Below, in pieces: positions 1 to 7,579 of a stretch of DNA of 19,636 bases (positions within the stretch are counted from its first letter, which is position 1; every line of letters starts with the position of its first letter). The position numbers and the translations under genes are program-made. Origin of the DNA: an uncultured Clostridia bacterium (GTDB lineage: Bacteria; Bacillota; Clostridia; TANB77; CAG-508); contig CAKOUU010000023.1 in assembly GCA_934120675.1 (NCBI GenBank), forward strand, positions 1 through 19,636, given 5' to 3'. The notes beneath the pieces were generated by a model. It was not told the origin of the DNA. It saw nothing but the letters and a program-made list of their open reading frames with translations, and did not search any database.

Positions 1-105
1 GATTTTTAGGTTTAAAAATCATACCGCTTCGGTTTATTCTCTAAAGGATTTACTGTTTACTTTTCAATGTACTTTTTTGTTTATTCGTTATTAGTAACGA
101 ACGTA
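1..105 (-). other. Probable rRNA-operon leader (minus strand, leaving window)
   Basis: Read on the minus strand this is the transcribed leader downstream of three strong promoters. It holds a hairpin at 85-102 (TTCGTTA/TAACGAA), then GTACATTGAAAAGTAAACAG, which resembles the conserved 'cattgaaaactgaaca' type of segment seen in Firmicute rRNA leaders and spacers, and finally a 7-bp hairpin at 1-20 (GATTTTT/AAAAATC). No coding frame is seen. That a 16S or 23S gene follows beyond position 1 is inference from the promoter array and this segment; no rRNA sequence is visible in the window. Confidence 0.45.
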
Positions 106-109
106 TTAG

Positions 110-139
110 ATTATACTATAAATCGTTTTACTTTGTCAA
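110..139 (-). promoter_or_regulatory. Sigma-A promoter (proximal of three tandem)
   Basis: On the minus strand TTGACA (139-134), an 18-bp spacer and TATAAT (115-110): both hexamers match the consensus exactly. It fires leftwards out of the window. It is the third of three spaced copies sharing a TTGAC...TAT layout, as in rRNA promoter arrays. Confidence 0.8.
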
Positions 140-271
140 GAGTTTTTTGAAAGTTTTTTTATTTTTTTGTCAAAATAAAAATTAGTAATTTAAGTCATTA
201 TTTTATGTTGTTTTTATTACTAATTCTTTCGTTAATTTCTTTTATTTTTTCTTCTCACAAAGTACTTATTT

Positions 272-301
272 ATAATAGCATATCTTGTCGATTTTTGTCA
301 A
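272..301 (-). promoter_or_regulatory. Sigma-A promoter (middle of three tandem)
   Basis: Minus-strand TTGACA (301-296), 18-bp spacer, TATTAT (277-272). The sequence around the -10 (cttatttataatagcatat on the plus strand, 266-284) is repeated exactly at the distal promoter, so the promoters look like duplicated units. Confidence 0.7.
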
Positions 302-376
302 TAGTTTTTTAAAAAAAAATTAAAATATTTTTTATTATTTTTTTACTATTTTTATGTTCTCGCCAAATGCTTATTT

Positions 377-405
377 ATAATAGCATATTCATAATTCAAA
401 GTCAA
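377..405 (-). promoter_or_regulatory. Sigma-A promoter (distal of three tandem)
   Basis: Minus-strand TTGACT (405-400), 17-bp spacer, TATTAT (382-377). It shares a 19-bp exact repeat with the middle promoter (370-388 against 266-284). Confidence 0.65.
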
Positions 406-437
406 TACTTTTTCTAAAAAAATTTCCAAAATTTTTT

Positions 438-685
438 TAAATCTTGTTACAGTTCAGTAAAAAAAAACTTGAAACACTTGTGAATGATATTTTAAATATA
501 TTTCGAATGTGACCAAAATAGTGTTATAAATTCTTAAGTAAATGCTCTAAAGGGTCCTGCCTTCGGGTATTGTTAGAGTATTTACATTAGAATTTGTTAA
601 CATCATGTAGGGAACCTGAGAAAATATGAAAAATATCATTCACAGGTATTTCAGGGATTTTTCCTACTGAACTGTAACTAAATCT
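438..685. mobile_element. 234-bp palindromic MITE-like element with flanking direct repeats
   Basis: Ends are perfect 14-bp inverted repeats: GTTACAGTTCAGTA at 446-459 and its complement at 665-678. They are flanked on both sides by taaatct (438-444 and 679-685), a candidate 7-bp target duplication with one extra base at 445. The interior folds almost end to end: 469-494 pairs with a matching arm around 628-653 (26 positions, a few wobbles), and gtaaatgctctaa pairs with ttagagtatttac around a GC-rich loop. There is no ORF. Removing one target copy and the element restores a TAA stop to the ylmC-like gene, which fits insertion. Two arm wobbles and the apical wobble are G-U only in plus-strand RNA, so a structured plus-strand RNA is an alternative. 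I cannot name a parent transposon. Confidence 0.6.
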
Positions 686-911
686 CCACCAAAATCAAAT
701 CATCACCTATACATTTTATATTTTTCCACGGAATAACAATATCATTATTAGAAGAAAACATACTCATAATTTTATTACTCCCTGGAACAATAATTGATGT
801 AATTACACCTGTCTCCAAATCGGCGCACACATCTTGAACATATCCCAATCTCTTTCCATCTGTAATATTAACTACCTCTTTATGTTTAAAATCAAGCCCT
901 TTATCCTGCAT
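678..911 (-). CDS. PRC-barrel sporulation protein, YlmC/YmxH family
   Basis: A 77-residue protein with the family hallmark near its start, EVVNITDGKRLGYVQD, followed by alternating beta-strand segments and IIVPG, as in the small PRC-barrel proteins YlmC/YmxH of Bacillus and Clostridia. These are linked to sporulation and often lie next to sigE/sigG; the exact biochemical role is not established. The start at 911 is preferred because the ATG at 923 directly abuts the AGGGG, leaving no spacer. It lies downstream of sigG behind a terminator. Its stop codon TAG uses the first base of the inserted palindromic element at 445-678, so the last residues (LVEI) may be at or near the original end. Confidence 0.8.
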   Translation of the reverse strand: MQDKGLDFKHKEVVNITDGKRLGYVQDVCADLETGVITSIIVPGSNKIMSMFSSNNDIVIPWKNIKCIGDDLILVEI

Positions 912-978
912 TTTTAATATCATCCCCTATCAAAAAACATTACAATATTATATTCCGCTTCCTATAAAATATTGCAAT

Positions 979-1023
979 TAAAAAACAAATCTGAGAAAAA
1001 TCAAAATTTTAATCAAATTTGTT
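979..1023 (-). terminator. Rho-independent terminator after sigG
   Basis: Minus-strand stem AACAAATTTGA / TCAGATTTGTT (11 bp with one G-U; arms 1013-1023 and 984-994), followed by a T run. It begins 11 bases after the sigG stop. Confidence 0.65.
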
Positions 1024-1034
1024 CTATTATTTTT

Positions 1035-1809
1035 TTATTTATACAACCTCTTAATATGCTCAATTGCATTTTTTTCAAGCCTTGAGACTTGGGCCTGGGA
1101 TATTCCAATTTCTTGTGCGACCTCCATTTGAGTTTTACCATCAAAAAATCTTTTATTTATAATCATTTTTTCTTTATCATTTAATTTCTTCATTATTTGT
1201 TTTATTGTCATATTTTCAGTCCACATTTCATCAGTATTTTTAGTATCTTTAACTTGATCCATTATATAAATATTTTCCGCACCATCATTATATACAGGTT
1301 CTTGTAGTGAAATAGGGTCTTGTATAGCATCAAAACTATATGCCACCTCTTCCCTTGTGACTTCCAATTCTTTGGCTATAATATCTATAGTAGGTTCTTT
1401 TCCTTTTTCTCTTACATATTTTTCTTTAAATTGCATGGCCTTATATGCTAAATCTCTAACTGACCTACTTACTCTTATGCTGTTATTGTCTCTTAAGTAT
1501 CTTTTTAATTCTCCACAGATCATAGGAACTCCGATATGTGCTGAATTGTACATCCTGATTTATGTCAAAATTATCAATTGCTTTTATCAAACCTATACAC
1601 CCAACTTGGAACAAATCATCTGCTTTTTCTCCTCTACCATAAAATCTTTGTATTACACTCAAAACTAATCTTAAATTTCCTTGAATAAACTTTGTTCTTG
1701 CTTCTTCATCCCCATTTTTTATTTTTATAAGTAGTTCTTTTTTTTCTTCATTTGATAATAGTGGCAATTTGCTTGTATTTACACCACATATTTCTACCTT
1801 GTTGAACAA
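1035..1809 (-). CDS. sigG: RNA polymerase sigma-G factor, split by a +1 frameshift at CGG
   Basis: Forespore late sigma factor. With one +1 shift it is 257 residues, against about 260 in Bacillus. The N-terminal frame opens with a TTG start nine bases after AAAGGAGG and carries KVEICGVNTSKLP (the SigG signature) and region 2 (NLRLVLSVIQRF, DDLFQVGCIGLIKAID). It reads to FSTY at codon 92, then CGG (1533-1531). Skipping C1533 gives GGA GTT CCT, so FSTY-G-VPMICGELKRYLRDNN continues to the end with intact region 3 and the region 4 helix-turn-helix (KTQMEVAQEIGISQAQVSRLE). Most SigG proteins have Ala where Gly is restored. Unshifted translation stops after 108 residues. Downstream conservation argues against a dead gene. 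A sigma-F-type promoter precedes it. Confidence 0.93.
1530..1533 (-). other. +1 frameshift site CGGA in sigG
   Basis: Reading on the minus strand: ACA TAT CGG AGT TCC. The conserved protein needs ACA TAT (C) GGA GTT CCT ATG. The zero-frame stop follows 16 codons later. The P-site codon is UAU and the shifted codon is GGA. Tyrosine tRNA would re-pair poorly with AUC, so simple P-site slippage is not favoured. Confidence 0.9.
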
Positions 1810-1840
1810 ATAAAAAACCTCCTTTGAATTTACTTATCCT

Positions 1841-1870
1841 AAGTATTTCCAAAATAGGTTTATTTAATAC
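1841..1870 (-). promoter_or_regulatory. Sigma-F-type promoter of sigG
   Basis: Minus strand: GTATT (1870-1866), 15-bp spacer, GGAAATACTT (1850-1841). The -10 matches the SigF pattern GGNRANAYTW at every position and the -35 matches GYATA at 4 of 5. In Bacillus the sigG gene (spoIIIG) is SigF-dependent, and this site sits about 30 bases before the sigG start codon. Confidence 0.7.
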
Positions 1871-1906
1871 TGGCTTTTTTTAGTAATAGTCTATCACTTC
1901 AAATTT

Positions 1907-2654
1907 CTATCCAGTTTTACTCATTATATCTTTTTTCATTTTATTAATTATCTTTTTTTCTAATCTAGATATGTAACTTTGAGATATCCCGTAATTCATC
2001 TGCAACTTCTTTTTGTGTTTTTTCTTTACCTGTTTTAAATCCAAATCGCATTTCCATTATATCTTTTTCCCTATCATTCAATTTTAGGATTGAAGCTTTT
2101 AATAGTTTTTTATCTACCTCATCCTCCAAATTTCTATATGTAATATCAGGATCAGTTCCTAAAATATCTGATAATAGCAATTCATTTCCATCACAGTCTT
2201 TATTTAATGGCTCATCAATTGAAATTTCTCCTTTTATTTTATTATTTTTTCTTAAGAACATCAAAATTTCATTTTCAATACATCTTGATGCATATGTTGC
2301 AAGTTTGATATTTTTATCGGAATTAAATGTATTTACTCCTTTCATTAATCCAATTGTTCCTATTGAAATTAAATCTTCTATGCCTATACCTGTATTTTCA
2401 AATTTTTTTGCTATATATACAACAAGTCTCAAATTTCTTTCTACTAATATTTGTCTTGTCTCTAAATTATTTTCTTCTGATAATTTCTTTATCAATTTTT
2501 CTTCTTCCGCTGGTTCTAATGGTGGTGGAAGTGTTTGACTTCCAGCTATATAAAATATCGGCAAATACTCTATTTTATTATCATCATTTATATATTTTGC
2601 ACATATTGTGTTTAAGTTATCAAATCCCTTTTTTACTAATTCAATAATATTCAT
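1907..2654 (-). CDS. sigE: RNA polymerase sigma-E factor precursor, split by a +1 frameshift at CGG
   Basis: Mother-cell early sigma factor made as an inactive pro-protein. With one +1 shift it is 248 residues (about 239 in Bacillus). The pro-sequence spans about residues 1-35, followed by YIAGSQTLPPPLEPAEE, region 2 (NLRLVVYIAKKFENTGI, EDLISIGTIGL, LATYASRCIENEILM) and DGNELLLSDILGTD, all SigE-specific. The zero frame reads ADEL then CGG and stops after seven more codons in nonsense (DISKLHI). Skipping C1991 gives ADEL-G-ISQSYISRLEKK and a stop at 1909, restoring the region 4.2 recognition helix that contacts the -35. ATG 2654 is chosen because ATG 2666 abuts the ribosome site with no spacer. 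It lies directly downstream of spoIIGA, its usual processing-protease partner. Confidence 0.94.
1988..1991 (-). other. +1 frameshift site CGGG in sigE
   Basis: Minus strand: GAA TTA CGG GAT ATC TCA. The conserved HTH needs GAA TTA (C) GGG ATA TCT CAA. The zero frame meets TAG eight codons after the CGG start. The P-site codon is UUA and the shifted codon is GGG. The Gly restored here is the near-invariant Gly of the 'GIS' turn in sigma region 4.2. Confidence 0.93.
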
Positions 2655-2744
2655 AATAAATTTCATTCCTTTCTAAAGATTTAAAACTGATTTTAAATTT
2701 TGTACTCAATTGTTTCAGTCTTATACCTTTTATCAATAGTTTTT

Positions 2745-3629
2745 CTAATATAAATCTATTCCAATTAAAGCTTTATATTCCCCTCGCTTTGTAAGAGATT
2801 TATTATATATTCCTATTATTGCATTTTTATTTTCTTCTATTTGTTCATTTATAACTTCTATTTTTTCTGGTTTTATTCCAACTAACATTCCATTTTGTTT
2901 TCCCAAAGAAGCAAAAGGTATTATTTTTAATTTTGGAATATATTCTTTTTTTATATCTTCTGGTATTTTTTCAAAATCACCTCCTAAAATTGATTCTGTA
3001 TTATTTAAAATTTCTTTTGGCAACAAATCATATAATGATGTTCTTTCAACTACAACAACAGGTGTACCTGTTATAGGTTCTTTTAGCATATTTCCTGTAT
3101 CAACCATCGCATCAAGTATTTCTTCTTTTCCATTAAATTTTATTTTTATTTTACAAATCATATCTTTTTTGCTTAATTTACTTTTTACCATTTTAAAAGC
3201 AATTGTTAATATAATTGTTCCAACTATCGCTCCTATAAATATAGTCTTTAAGACATATGTTCCAACATACATTCCATTTTTTATTATTATATTTTGAGGC
3301 TTTAGTACATATATTAAATATGTTGCTACACCTCCAAATGTAAATGTTGTTACATAAAATAATACCAATTGTCTACACATATTTTTTACATTCTTGGGCT
3401 GAAATGCTACAAATATAATTATTACTGATAATATTATCTTTACAACAAAATTTGAATATATATTTAATTTTATTATATATTCTGCTACAGCATATATGGC
3501 TCCTATTAAGCTTGCAAGAAACATATGTAAATGTGATATCTTACTTTTTGATATAATTCCTGTTGCATATAAAATTATATAATTCATTATTAGGTTTTCT
3601 ACAATTATAATATCTATATAAATTGTCAT
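2745..3629 (-). CDS. spoIIGA: Sporulation sigma-E processing aspartic peptidase SpoIIGA
   Basis: Membrane protease that cleaves pro-SigE at the septum after a forespore signal. It is 294 residues (309 in Bacillus). The N-terminal half has about five hydrophobic segments, beginning IYIDIIIVENLIMNYIILYA. The C-terminal half holds the aspartic protease motif MVDTGNMLKEPITG near residues 175-190, with the catalytic Asp in DTG. ATG 3629 is preferred to GTG 3638, since GGGTGAGC lies just upstream of it. A TAAAAT with AAGACA 21 bp upstream resembles the long-spacer Spo0A-activated spoIIG promoter, but this is weak. There is no in-frame lesion. Confidence 0.93.
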   Translation of the reverse strand: MTIYIDIIIVENLIMNYIILYATGIISKSKISHLHMFLASLIGAIYAVAEYIIKLNIYSNFVVKIILSVIIIFVAFQPKNVKNMCRQLVLFYVTTFTFGGVATYLIYVLKPQNIIIKNGMYVGTYVLKTIFIGAIVGTIILTIAFKMVKSKLSKKDMICKIKIKFNGKEEILDAMVDTGNMLKEPITGTPVVVVERTSLYDLLPKEILNNTESILGGDFEKIPEDIKKEYIPKLKIIPFASLGKQNGMLVGIKPEKIEVINEQIEENKNAIIGIYNKSLTKRGEYKALIGIDLY

Positions 3630-3693
3630 TTTGCTCACCCACTTTTGTATTTTACTACATCAGTTTTACGAAGTCTGTCTTTTCTTATTGTAG

Positions 3694-3731
3694 AAAAAAA
3701 GAAATAATCGAGTATTTTCGATTATTTCTTT
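3694..3731 (-). terminator. Terminator downstream of ftsZ
   Basis: Perfect 13-bp stem (AAAGAAATAATCG at 3698-3710 with its complement at 3719-3731, 8-base loop). On the minus strand it is followed by a seven-T run (3700-3694). It separates the ftsA-ftsZ transcript from spoIIGA. Confidence 0.85.
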
Positions 3732-3755
3732 CTAATTATTTTTTATCTTTTTTAA

Positions 3756-3795
3756 TATCCCATTTGGAGCCGATGTCTCAAGCAGAACAGTTCTA
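3756..3795 (-). repeat. Dispersed intergenic repeat, copy 1
   Basis: On the minus strand, ACTGTTCTGCTTGAGACATC followed by GGCTCC differs by only two bases from the core at 17651-17683. It lies between ftsZ and its terminator. It can be translated as a short open stretch, but that is the repeat and not a gene. Confidence 0.65.
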
Positions 3796-3854
3796 AAGCT
3801 TAAATTATCTGTAACTTGCTTTGTTTGAACAGCTAATTCATTCAAAAAGTGACA

Positions 3855-4976
3855 TTATAAATTTTTATTTCTATTTTTTCTTAAAAATGGTGGAATATCC
3901 AAATCATTTTGTGAAGAAGTTACATCTGAACTAGATGGTATTGAGTTGATTTTTTTCTCCCAAGTTTTTGATACAATATTGTCAACTCCTATACTAGAAA
4001 TATTGTTTTCTGGTTTTTCAAATCCTGTTGCAATAACTGTGATTTGAATTTCATCTTGCATACTTGGATCTGTAACTGTACCAAATATAATATTTGCTTC
4101 TGGGTCTACACTGCGTTGAACTAATTCTGCCGCTGTGTTTACTTCGTGTAATCCTAAATCTTCTCCACCTGTAATATTGATAATTACTCCTTTTGCTCCT
4201 TCAATTGATGTTTCTAGTAATGGACTTTGGATAGCTTCTTTAGCAGCATCTTCTGCTCTGTTTTCTCCAGATGCTCTACCAACACCCATATGTGCCATAC
4301 CTTGATTTAACATTATTGTTTTAACATCAGCAAAGTCTAAGTTTACAAGTCCTGGTACTGCTATTAAGTCAGATATACCTTGTACACCTTGTCTTAATAC
4401 ATCGTCAGCCATTTTAAATGCTTCAATTATTGATGTTTTTCTATCTATAATTTGTAATAATTTATCATTTGGTATTACTACTAATGTATCAACTTTACCT
4501 TTTAAGCTTTCAATTCCTCTTTCTGCTTGTGAAAGTCTTTTCTTTCCTTCAAATGTAAATGGTTTTGTAACAACACCTATTGTTAATATTCCCATTTCTT
4601 TTGCTGTTGAAGCAACTATTGGTGCAGCACCTGTACCTGTTCCACCACCCATTCCGGCAGTAACAAATACCATATCTGCTCCTCTTAATATTTCAGCTAC
4701 TTCTGATTTGCTTTCTTCAGCTGATTGTGCTCCGATATCAGGGTTAGCTCCAGCACCTAAACCTCTTGTGATTTTTTCTCCTATTTGTATTTTTGTATTA
4801 GCTTTTGATTGTTGAAGCGCTTGTCTATCTGTGTTTACAGCTATAAAGTCTACACCTTTAATTCCTGCATCTATCATTCTATTTACAGCGTTATTTCCTG
4901 CTCCTCCAACACCTATTACTTTTATTGTTGCTGTCCCATCCATCATTGTTATATTGTTATCATCATATTCCATCAT
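3855..4976 (-). CDS. ftsZ: Cell division protein FtsZ
   Basis: Tubulin-like GTPase that forms the Z-ring at midcell and at the polar septum in sporulation; 373 residues, family-normal. The Rossmann core begins IKVIGVGGAGNNAVNRM (about residues 19-35). The tubulin signature GGGTGTGAAP is near residue 113, and the T7 loop contains NLDFADVKT, with the catalytic Asp. A poorly conserved linker (NISSIGVDN onward) leads to the C-terminal peptide DLDIPPFLRKNR, which binds FtsA. The start follows GGGAGG with 10-base spacing. It is downstream of ftsA and ends at the terminator at 3694-3731. No in-frame CGG. Confidence 0.98.
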   Translation of the reverse strand: MMEYDDNNITMMDGTATIKVIGVGGAGNNAVNRMIDAGIKGVDFIAVNTDRQALQQSKANTKIQIGEKITRGLGAGANPDIGAQSAEESKSEVAEILRGADMVFVTAGMGGGTGTGAAPIVASTAKEMGILTIGVVTKPFTFEGKKRLSQAERGIESLKGKVDTLVVIPNDKLLQIIDRKTSIIEAFKMADDVLRQGVQGISDLIAVPGLVNLDFADVKTIMLNQGMAHMGVGRASGENRAEDAAKEAIQSPLLETSIEGAKGVIINITGGEDLGLHEVNTAAELVQRSVDPEANIIFGTVTDPSMQDEIQITVIATGFEKPENNISSIGVDNIVSKTWEKKINSIPSSSDVTSSQNDLDIPPFLRKNRNKNL

Positions 4977-5042
4977 TTTGTTTTTTCCTCCCTTAAAACT
5001 TTGTTTATATTTATTTTTTAAAATTAATAACTACTTTAAATA

Positions 5043-6272
5043 TTAACTGTAGAAAAATTCCTTTATTCTTTCTAATATGTTCTTAAATATATTTTCGTTT
5101 GATTTAGTATCAATACTACTTGATACTGTTTTTGTAAAAGGTCTTGAAGCTATATATCTAACCAAAGCATATGCTGTTCTATATGCCGGCCTTGTTGTCC
5201 CTATTAATCTTCCTGTTGATATTTTTACAGGTATATTTAAATTTATTTTTCCAGCAACATCACTTTTACTAATATTTACTATTCCTTGTCCTGTTAATAC
5301 AACATTATTTATTCTTGATTTTATCCCTTGATTTGTTAAGTCTTTGTTTATTATTAAAAACATTTCTTCTATTCTTGCTTCAATTATTTCTATCAATTCC
5401 GAACTTTTTATTATTTTATTCTTGCTATTATCTCTACAAGTATTTAATATAATATCATTATCATTATCAATAAATGATTTTAGAGCAAGTCCATATTGTC
5501 TTTTTAATTTATCGGCTTCTTCTTTTTCAATATTTAATACCATTGCAATATCATTTGTTATATTGTCTCCACCTAATGGTATTGAATTTGTATAAATATA
5601 TGTAGTTCCTTCAAACACACCTATATCTGTGTTTTCTGCGCCTACATCAATTATTGCAATATTATCGTGCATTTCATTTTTATCTAATATTAGATTTCTT
5701 TCAGCCAAAGTTGTTGGTACTATTCCATCAATTTCCAAACCAACTTTTTTAAATATACTATTTAATTGTCTTACATAATCTTTATTCGCTAAAATAATTT
5801 GTGCACTAATTGTAAAGCTTGAACTTAATTTGCCAACAGGATCACTAACTACTGTACCATTGTCTAATATTATTTTATCTGGAACTATATCAATTAGTGT
5901 TTTTCCTTCTGGTATGTCAATGTCTTTTACTTGCATTATTGCATTTTGTACATCTCTTATTGAAATTCCAGAATATTTATCTTTTACATCTTTAGTTATA
6001 CTATTTTGGACTATAGTAACATATTTACCTGGAATTGTTACATATGCTGAATTTATTTTTAAATTTGTTTCATCTTCTGCATCGCTTATTGTTTTTGATA
6101 GACTTAAAGCAATTTCTTCTTCGTTTATTATCTTTCCTTTTTTTAATCCACTACATTTATATGATGTATTGCATATTGTTTCTATTTGTTCAAAATTATT
6201 AACTTCACCAACAACTGTAGCTACTTTTGTTGTTCCTATGTCTACACCAACTATAATATCACCTATTGCCAA
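5043..6272 (-). CDS. ftsA: Cell division protein FtsA
   Basis: Actin-family ATPase that tethers FtsZ to the membrane. 409 residues from the TTG at 6272, which follows GGGGGA by about six bases. It begins AIGDIIVGVDIGTTKVATVV (phosphate-1 motif). IAIIDVGAENTDIGVF is the second phosphate loop, NNVVLTGQGI the third. The C-terminal FKNILERIKEFFYS is an amphipathic membrane-targeting helix. The frame extends upstream to 6341, but that extension contains the promoter at 6313-6341 and no ribosome site, so it is not used. Paired with ftsZ. Confidence 0.96.
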   Translation of the reverse strand: MAIGDIIVGVDIGTTKVATVVGEVNNFEQIETICNTSYKCSGLKKGKIINEEEIALSLSKTISDAEDETNLKINSAYVTIPGKYVTIVQNSITKDVKDKYSGISIRDVQNAIMQVKDIDIPEGKTLIDIVPDKIILDNGTVVSDPVGKLSSSFTISAQIILANKDYVRQLNSIFKKVGLEIDGIVPTTLAERNLILDKNEMHDNIAIIDVGAENTDIGVFEGTTYIYTNSIPLGGDNITNDIAMVLNIEKEEADKLKRQYGLALKSFIDNDNDIILNTCRDNSKNKIIKSSELIEIIEARIEEMFLIINKDLTNQGIKSRINNVVLTGQGIVNISKSDVAGKINLNIPVKISTGRLIGTTRPAYRTAYALVRYIASRPFTKTVSSSIDTKSNENIFKNILERIKEFFYS

Positions 6273-6312
6273 GTTAATTCCCCCATTTTTTAGTACTAAA
6301 TTTCTTGATGTA

Positions 6313-6341
6313 TTTATATTACATTTTTTTTCAATTGTCAA
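6313..6341 (-). promoter_or_regulatory. Sigma-A promoter of ftsA-ftsZ
   Basis: Minus strand: TTGACA (6341-6336), 17-bp spacer, TATAAA (6318-6313), about 40 bases before the TTG start of ftsA. Near-consensus. Confidence 0.75.
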
Positions 6342-6352
6342 TAGAATTTGTT

Positions 6353-6390
6353 ATATTTTTGTAATATTTTTGTAACATTTTTGTAATGTT
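6353..6390. repeat. Three imperfect 12-bp direct repeats
   Basis: TTTTTGTAAYAT-type units repeat three times just upstream of the ftsA promoter and downstream of sbp. The last two also form a short hairpin (AACATT/AATGTT). They could be a weak terminator or a binding array; function unknown. Confidence 0.45.
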
Positions 6391-6402
6391 CCTTATAAGT
6401 AT

Positions 6403-6798
6403 TTATTTTTCAGTATTTTTATTTTTCTCTTCTTCTTTTTTTGATTTATTTCTAATTTTTTCAGTCCATTTTTCGACATAATATCTTCTTATTATTCCTA
6501 AATTATTGAACATTCTTCCTACGAATACAACTATTGCTGCTAAATAAATATCAATATTTAATTTTTCACCTAACATTGTTAATAATATTGCTAATATTGC
6601 ATTTCCAAAAAATCCTGATATAAATATTTTCATATCAAATTTCTTATTTATTACAGATGCAACCCCTCCAAAAACTGAATCTAATGCTGCAATAATTGCA
6701 ATTGCTAAATAACTAGAATATGTATATGAAATCATTGGCGCATTTAAACCAACGACTACTCCTAATATACATGCTATTATCATAATTAAAAAAATCAT
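6403..6798 (-). CDS. sbp: Small basic protein, DUF1290 family
   Basis: 131 residues with three to four hydrophobic segments (MIFLIMIIACILGVVVGL; YLAIAIIAALDSVFGGVASV; ISGFFGNAILAILLTML; IYLAAIVVFVGRMFNNLGII) and a lysine-rich cytoplasmic tail. The DUF1290/Sbp family is encoded between DUF881 genes and ftsA in many Gram-positive division clusters; its role is not defined. Here it sits between DUF881 and ftsA in the same orientation. No signal of damage. Confidence 0.88.
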   Translation of the reverse strand: MIFLIMIIACILGVVVGLNAPMISYTYSSYLAIAIIAALDSVFGGVASVINKKFDMKIFISGFFGNAILAILLTMLGEKLNIDIYLAAIVVFVGRMFNNLGIIRRYYVEKWTEKIRNKSKKEEEKNKNTEK

Positions 6799-6824
6799 AA
6801 TTCACCATTTCCTTTTTACAAATT

Positions 6825-7544
6825 TTATTGAATATATTTATGTCCTATTTCTTTACTATATTTAGGTATAGAGACTTTTCCTTTATCTATATCTACAGTA
6901 AATCCATAATTTCTTAATTCTTCCACATACCCACCATTTCCAAGTAATGTACTTTCAAGTTTTACTGGATCTCCTATTGCTTTAATTATATATGGAGCTA
7001 ATATTCTTTGTTGATTAACAAAAATCAATGAATTTGAACCTACGTCAACAATGTCTGTCATATTTATTATTCTTTCTCCATTTATTGATATTGCCTCTGC
7101 ACCGGCTAATTTTAAATAATCAACAACAACTAGTAAATCTTCCGCAGAAATTGGTTTTGTTGCATCTTCTTCACTCGTATTTTCATCTTGATTATTAATA
7201 TCTTGAATTTTTATTGTTATTCCTTGTCCCTCAACATCAGTTTTCCCTAAGTACATATTAATTTGTTCTAATTCTTTTTCTACTAATTTTGAAGATTCTT
7301 CTTCAGACTGTTCCTTTTCTTTATACTCAGCTAATTTAGTAGATTTTTCGTCATATTGTTCTTGGGCTTCCTTATACATCTTTTTCCAGTTTGCTAGCTC
7401 TGTTCTTAATTCTTCTTCTCTCATTGTTTCTATAGATGTAATATCTGTTTCTTTTACAACTTTAAATTGCATAGACATTACTATTGCTAATACAAAACAT
7501 GCTATGGCAATTGTGATACAAACCGTTATTTTGCCTTTTTTCAT
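6825..7544 (-). CDS. DUF881 family protein (second copy)
   Basis: 239 residues. One N-terminal membrane segment (ITVCITIAIACFVLAIVMSM), a coiled coil at about residues 40-95 rich in Glu/Lys, and a C-terminal DUF881 domain with DLLVVVDYLKLAGAEAISIN and GNGGYVEELRNYGFTVDI. Probably a bitopic protein with its domain outside the membrane. Family members occur next to division genes in Firmicutes and Actinobacteria but the function is unknown. It is a paralogue of the gene just upstream in the operon (same length and architecture, diverged sequence). Confidence 0.88.
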   Translation of the reverse strand: MKKGKITVCITIAIACFVLAIVMSMQFKVVKETDITSIETMREEELRTELANWKKMYKEAQEQYDEKSTKLAEYKEKEQSEEESSKLVEKELEQINMYLGKTDVEGQGITIKIQDINNQDENTSEEDATKPISAEDLLVVVDYLKLAGAEAISINGERIINMTDIVDVGSNSLIFVNQQRILAPYIIKAIGDPVKLESTLLGNGGYVEELRNYGFTVDIDKGKVSIPKYSKEIGHKYIQ

Positions 7545-7579
7545 CTAAAATTTCATCCCTTTCACTCACTTCGTTCGTT

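Noticed and set aside
438..685. 6S, SRP, RNase P or tmRNA gene
   Set aside because: None of the conserved motifs of these RNAs are present; perfect terminal repeats with flanking duplications fit an inserted element better.
3734..3850. Short minus-strand reading frame between ftsZ and its terminator
   Set aside because: No start codon with a ribosome site, and most of the frame is the dispersed repeat also found at 17649.
6273..6341. N-terminal extension of FtsA to 6341
   Set aside because: It has no ribosome site, is absent from the family, and contains a near-consensus promoter.
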